DNA from: an uncultured Acidobacteriia bacterium
GTDB taxonomy: Bacteria > Acidobacteriota > Terriglobia > Bryobacterales > Bryobacteraceae
Length of the DNA stretch: 63,361 bases
Direction of reading: 5' to 3'
Assembly: GCA_903925015.1 (NCBI GenBank)
Contig: CAIYDY010000309.1
Span: forward strand, 1 to 63,361
Part shown: positions 61,614 through 63,361 of the stretch, piece by piece
Position numbering within the stretch: the stretch's first letter is position 1
How the letters are laid out: every line of letters starts with the position of its first letter
Notes under the pieces: model-generated
Told to the model about the DNA's origin: nothing
Databases searched by the model: none
The model's input: only the letters and a program-made list of their open reading frames with translations
Translations under genes and position numbers: made by a program

Positions 61614-63361
61614 AGCACTTGCTCCGAAACTTCGAGCGCCGTGTCGAGCGTGTTCATGAACTCAACAATGTTGATCGGCTTGGTCAAATACCGGTAAAAC
61701 CCCGCAGCCAAGCCCCGTTCCTTATCCCTCGGCATGGCATTGGCACTCAGTGCAATCACGGGAATGTGGCACGTGGCCGGATCCTCCCGAAGCAACTTCA
61801 ACGCCTCGAAGCCGCTGATGCCGGGCAGGTTGATGTCCATCAGAATTACGTCGGGCTGTCGGCTATGCGCAAGTTGTATCCCGGTATTGCCGTCGGACGC
61901 ACTCAGCAGCCGCAGGTCGGCGCGGCGCGTGATCAATTGCTCGATCAGGCTCAGGTTGGCCGGATTGTCCTCCACGCAGAGCACGGTCCGCATCGGCGTG
62001 CCGGGCTGGATGTGCGCGTGGACGATGGCTACCGATTCCATTGGCGACTCCACAAGACAGGGTGCCTCCACAGCGTTCAGGTCAAACCAAAAAACGCTGC
62101 CGCTGCCCACGACGCTATCCACTCCGATCGACCCGCCCATCAGTTCCACCAAACGCTTGCTCATCACCAAGCCGATGCCCGTGCCCTCCTCCGCCGTCGA
62201 ATTCCGACCCAACCGGTTGAAAGGCTGGAAAAGCTGCCGGAGCAGTTCCGGAATCAGTCCGGCCCCGCTATCGCGGACGTTGATGCGGACGCGCGGGGTG
62301 CCCTCAACCGTCTGCCATTCGCAATCAGTGGTGACGGTGCCGTTGGCCCGGTTGTACTTGATCGCGTTCGAAAGCAGATTGATCAGCACCTGTTTCAGGC
62401 GCGTACGGTCCGCCTCCACATAGCAGGGTGCATCGAAGTGGGGGAAAACCATCGTGATGCCGCGCTTTTGCCCCTGCGGCTCGATCATCGCCTGGCACTC
62501 CGCCATCACTTCCTGCAACGAGGTGGGCTCCAGAGACAAAGCCAATTTGCCCGACTCCACCTGCGCCAGATCCAGGATTTCATTGATCAGGTCGAGCAGG
62601 TACCACCCTGCACGCAGGATCGGGTCGATGCTGGCCATCTGCGAGCTGGTCGGCGCCGGCGTCTCGGAGCTCAGCAATTGGGCGAAACCGAGAATCGCGT
62701 TCAAAGGCGACCGCAGTTCGTGGCTCATGCTGGAAAGGAAGTCCGACTTGGCCAGATTGGCCTTCTCGGCGGCGGCCTTGGCGCGCTCCAGCTCGATATT
62801 GTTTTCCTGTTGGAGCCGTTCGAAACGTTTCCGTTCGGTGACGTCGCGGGCGGCGGCGAAAACGCCCTGCAGCTTCCGGTCCCGGTCGTGGAATGTGGTG
62901 GCATTGTAGGAAACCACGGTTTCCTTGCCGTCGCGTGTGCGCGCAGTCAGCTCGTAGTCGGTGACTTTCCCCGCTCCCAATACACTGCGGATGGCCTCCT
63001 CGGCGCGATCGGGGTCGGTGAAACAATCCTTGAACGGAGCGCCGATCAGTTCGTCGCGGGTGCAACCGGTGAGCGCCTCCATCTGCTTGTTGACGTCGGT
63101 GATGATGCCGGCCGAATTGGTGGCCATCAGGGCGTCGATGTTGGATTCGATCAGCGACCGGGTATAAAACTGCTGGTCGCGGAGCCGCTGGTCGAGTTGC
63201 TTCTGCTCCTCCTCGACCTGTTTGCGGGCCGTGTTGTCGGTGCCGATCAGCAGGTAGCCGATGATGACGCCGAAATCGTCGCGCAGGGCCGTGACCGAGA
63301 CCACGGCGGCAAAACGGCTGCCGTCCTTGCGGATGTAGGTCAGCTCGTAGATATCCTCGAT
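61610..63361 (-). CDS. Hybrid PAS sensor histidine kinase with C-terminal receiver (5' end outside window)
   Basis: At least 583 residues, still open at the right edge, so the true start is missing. In order: the end of a PAS domain ('Y-E-L-T-Y-I-R-K-D-G-S-R-F', then 'I-G-T-D-N-T'), a second PAS domain, HisKA with the phospho-acceptor His in 'M-S-H-E-L-R-S-P-L-N', HATPase with N box 'L-L-S-N-A-I-K-Y-N' and G boxes 'D-S-G-A-G-L' and 'G-T-G-I-G-L', and a receiver with the Asp in 'L-M-D-I-N-L-P-G'. No transmembrane segment is in the visible part. It most likely phosphorylates its own receiver and the RsbU-like regulator encoded directly downstream. Confidence 0.92.
   Translation of the reverse strand: MEDIYELTYIRKDGSRFAAVVSVTALRDDFGVIIGYLLIGTDNTARKQVEEEQKQLDQRLRDQQFYTRSLIESNIDALMATNSAGIITDVNKQMEALTGCTRDELIGAPFKDCFTDPDRAEEAIRSVLGAGKVTDYELTARTRDGKETVVSYNATTFHDRDRKLQGVFAAARDVTERKRFERLQQENNIELERAKAAAEKANLAKSDFLSSMSHELRSPLNAILGFAQLLSSETPAPTSSQMASIDPILRAGWYLLDLINEILDLAQVESGKLALSLEPTSLQEVMAECQAMIEPQGQKRGITMVFPHFDAPCYVEADRTRLKQVLINLLSNAIKYNRANGTVTTDCEWQTVEGTPRVRINVRDSGAGLIPELLRQLFQPFNRLGRNSTAEEGTGIGLVMSKRLVELMGGSIGVDSVVGSGSVFWFDLNAVEAPCLVESPMESVAIVHAHIQPGTPMRTVLCVEDNPANLSLIEQLITRRADLRLLSASDGNTGIQLAHSRQPDVILMDINLPGISGFEALKLLREDPATCHIPVIALSANAMPRDKERGLAAGFYRYLTKPINIVEFMNTLDTALEVSEQVL

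Overview
The window looks like chromosomal DNA of a GC-rich Gram-negative bacterium, most probably an acidobacterium of the Solibacter/Bryobacter type. This is inferred from: a 1075-residue Oar-like TonB-dependent receptor with an N-terminal carboxypeptidase-regulatory domain, LpxC (so an LPS-type outer membrane), a long kdp operon, DUF3108/SYLF/OmpA envelope proteins, a TMTC-like TPR membrane protein, and frequent TTG/GTG starts. There is no rRNA, CRISPR array or intact prophage. One tRNA (Gly-CCC) is present.

Layout. 1-1241 is a small accessory patch: the left end of an IS3-family element truncates a gene resembling RES-domain proteins, next to a higBA toxin-antitoxin pair. 1330-2196 is a partner-switching pair (anti-anti-sigma STAS protein and anti-sigma kinase). 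2338-6578 holds a DUF3467 protein, a GT39-type glycosyltransferase, an exported acetamidase/formamidase (converging with the GT39 gene and overlapping it by 106 bp) and an SH3-domain lipoprotein. 6588-10715 is the most striking gene: one 1375-residue protein carrying a complete type IA topoisomerase III module followed by a complete RecQ helicase with zinc and HRDC domains. 10741-16331 holds a polysaccharide co-polymerase/BY-kinase, an O-acetylhomoserine sulfhydrylase, a DUF3108 protein and a GDSL esterase.

16338-23509 (minus strand) is a kdp potassium-uptake operon read from high to low coordinates: UspA-like protein, an unnamed 27-residue membrane peptide, kdpF, kdpA, kdpB, kdpC, then two tandem KdpD sensor halves that both lack a histidine-kinase core. 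23591-24336 holds a REP-like hairpin cluster and a decayed phage-terminase-like gene.

24337-48464 is mostly housekeeping: U32 peptidase-like protein, Gfo/Idh/MocA oxidoreductase, a FOXRED2-like flavoprotein with an NMT1/NrtA-like binding protein, purB, a WalJ-like metallohydrolase, malate dehydrogenase, a 58-residue basic protein, the TonB receptor, lpxC, the TMTC-like protein, polA, a hotdog thioesterase, an alcohol dehydrogenase and glnE.

48508-56518 is an ankyrin protein, tRNA-Gly, a DksA/TraR-like zinc protein, a non-canonical Nramp-type transporter, a SYLF -> OmpA-like -> YflT-like operon, another zinc alcohol dehydrogenase, a His-rich 65-residue protein and an orphan 99-residue protein. 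The families suggest a stress/envelope neighbourhood. 56555-60397 is a two-gene glycan cassette (GT4 glycosyltransferase with a helical C-terminal domain, plus a GH130-type phosphorylase). 60366-63361 is a hybrid PAS histidine kinase (running off the right edge) co-transcribed with a receiver-PP2C phosphatase, which could feed a partner-switching pathway such as the one at 1330-2196.

All functional calls come from reading translated motifs; no database search was possible.
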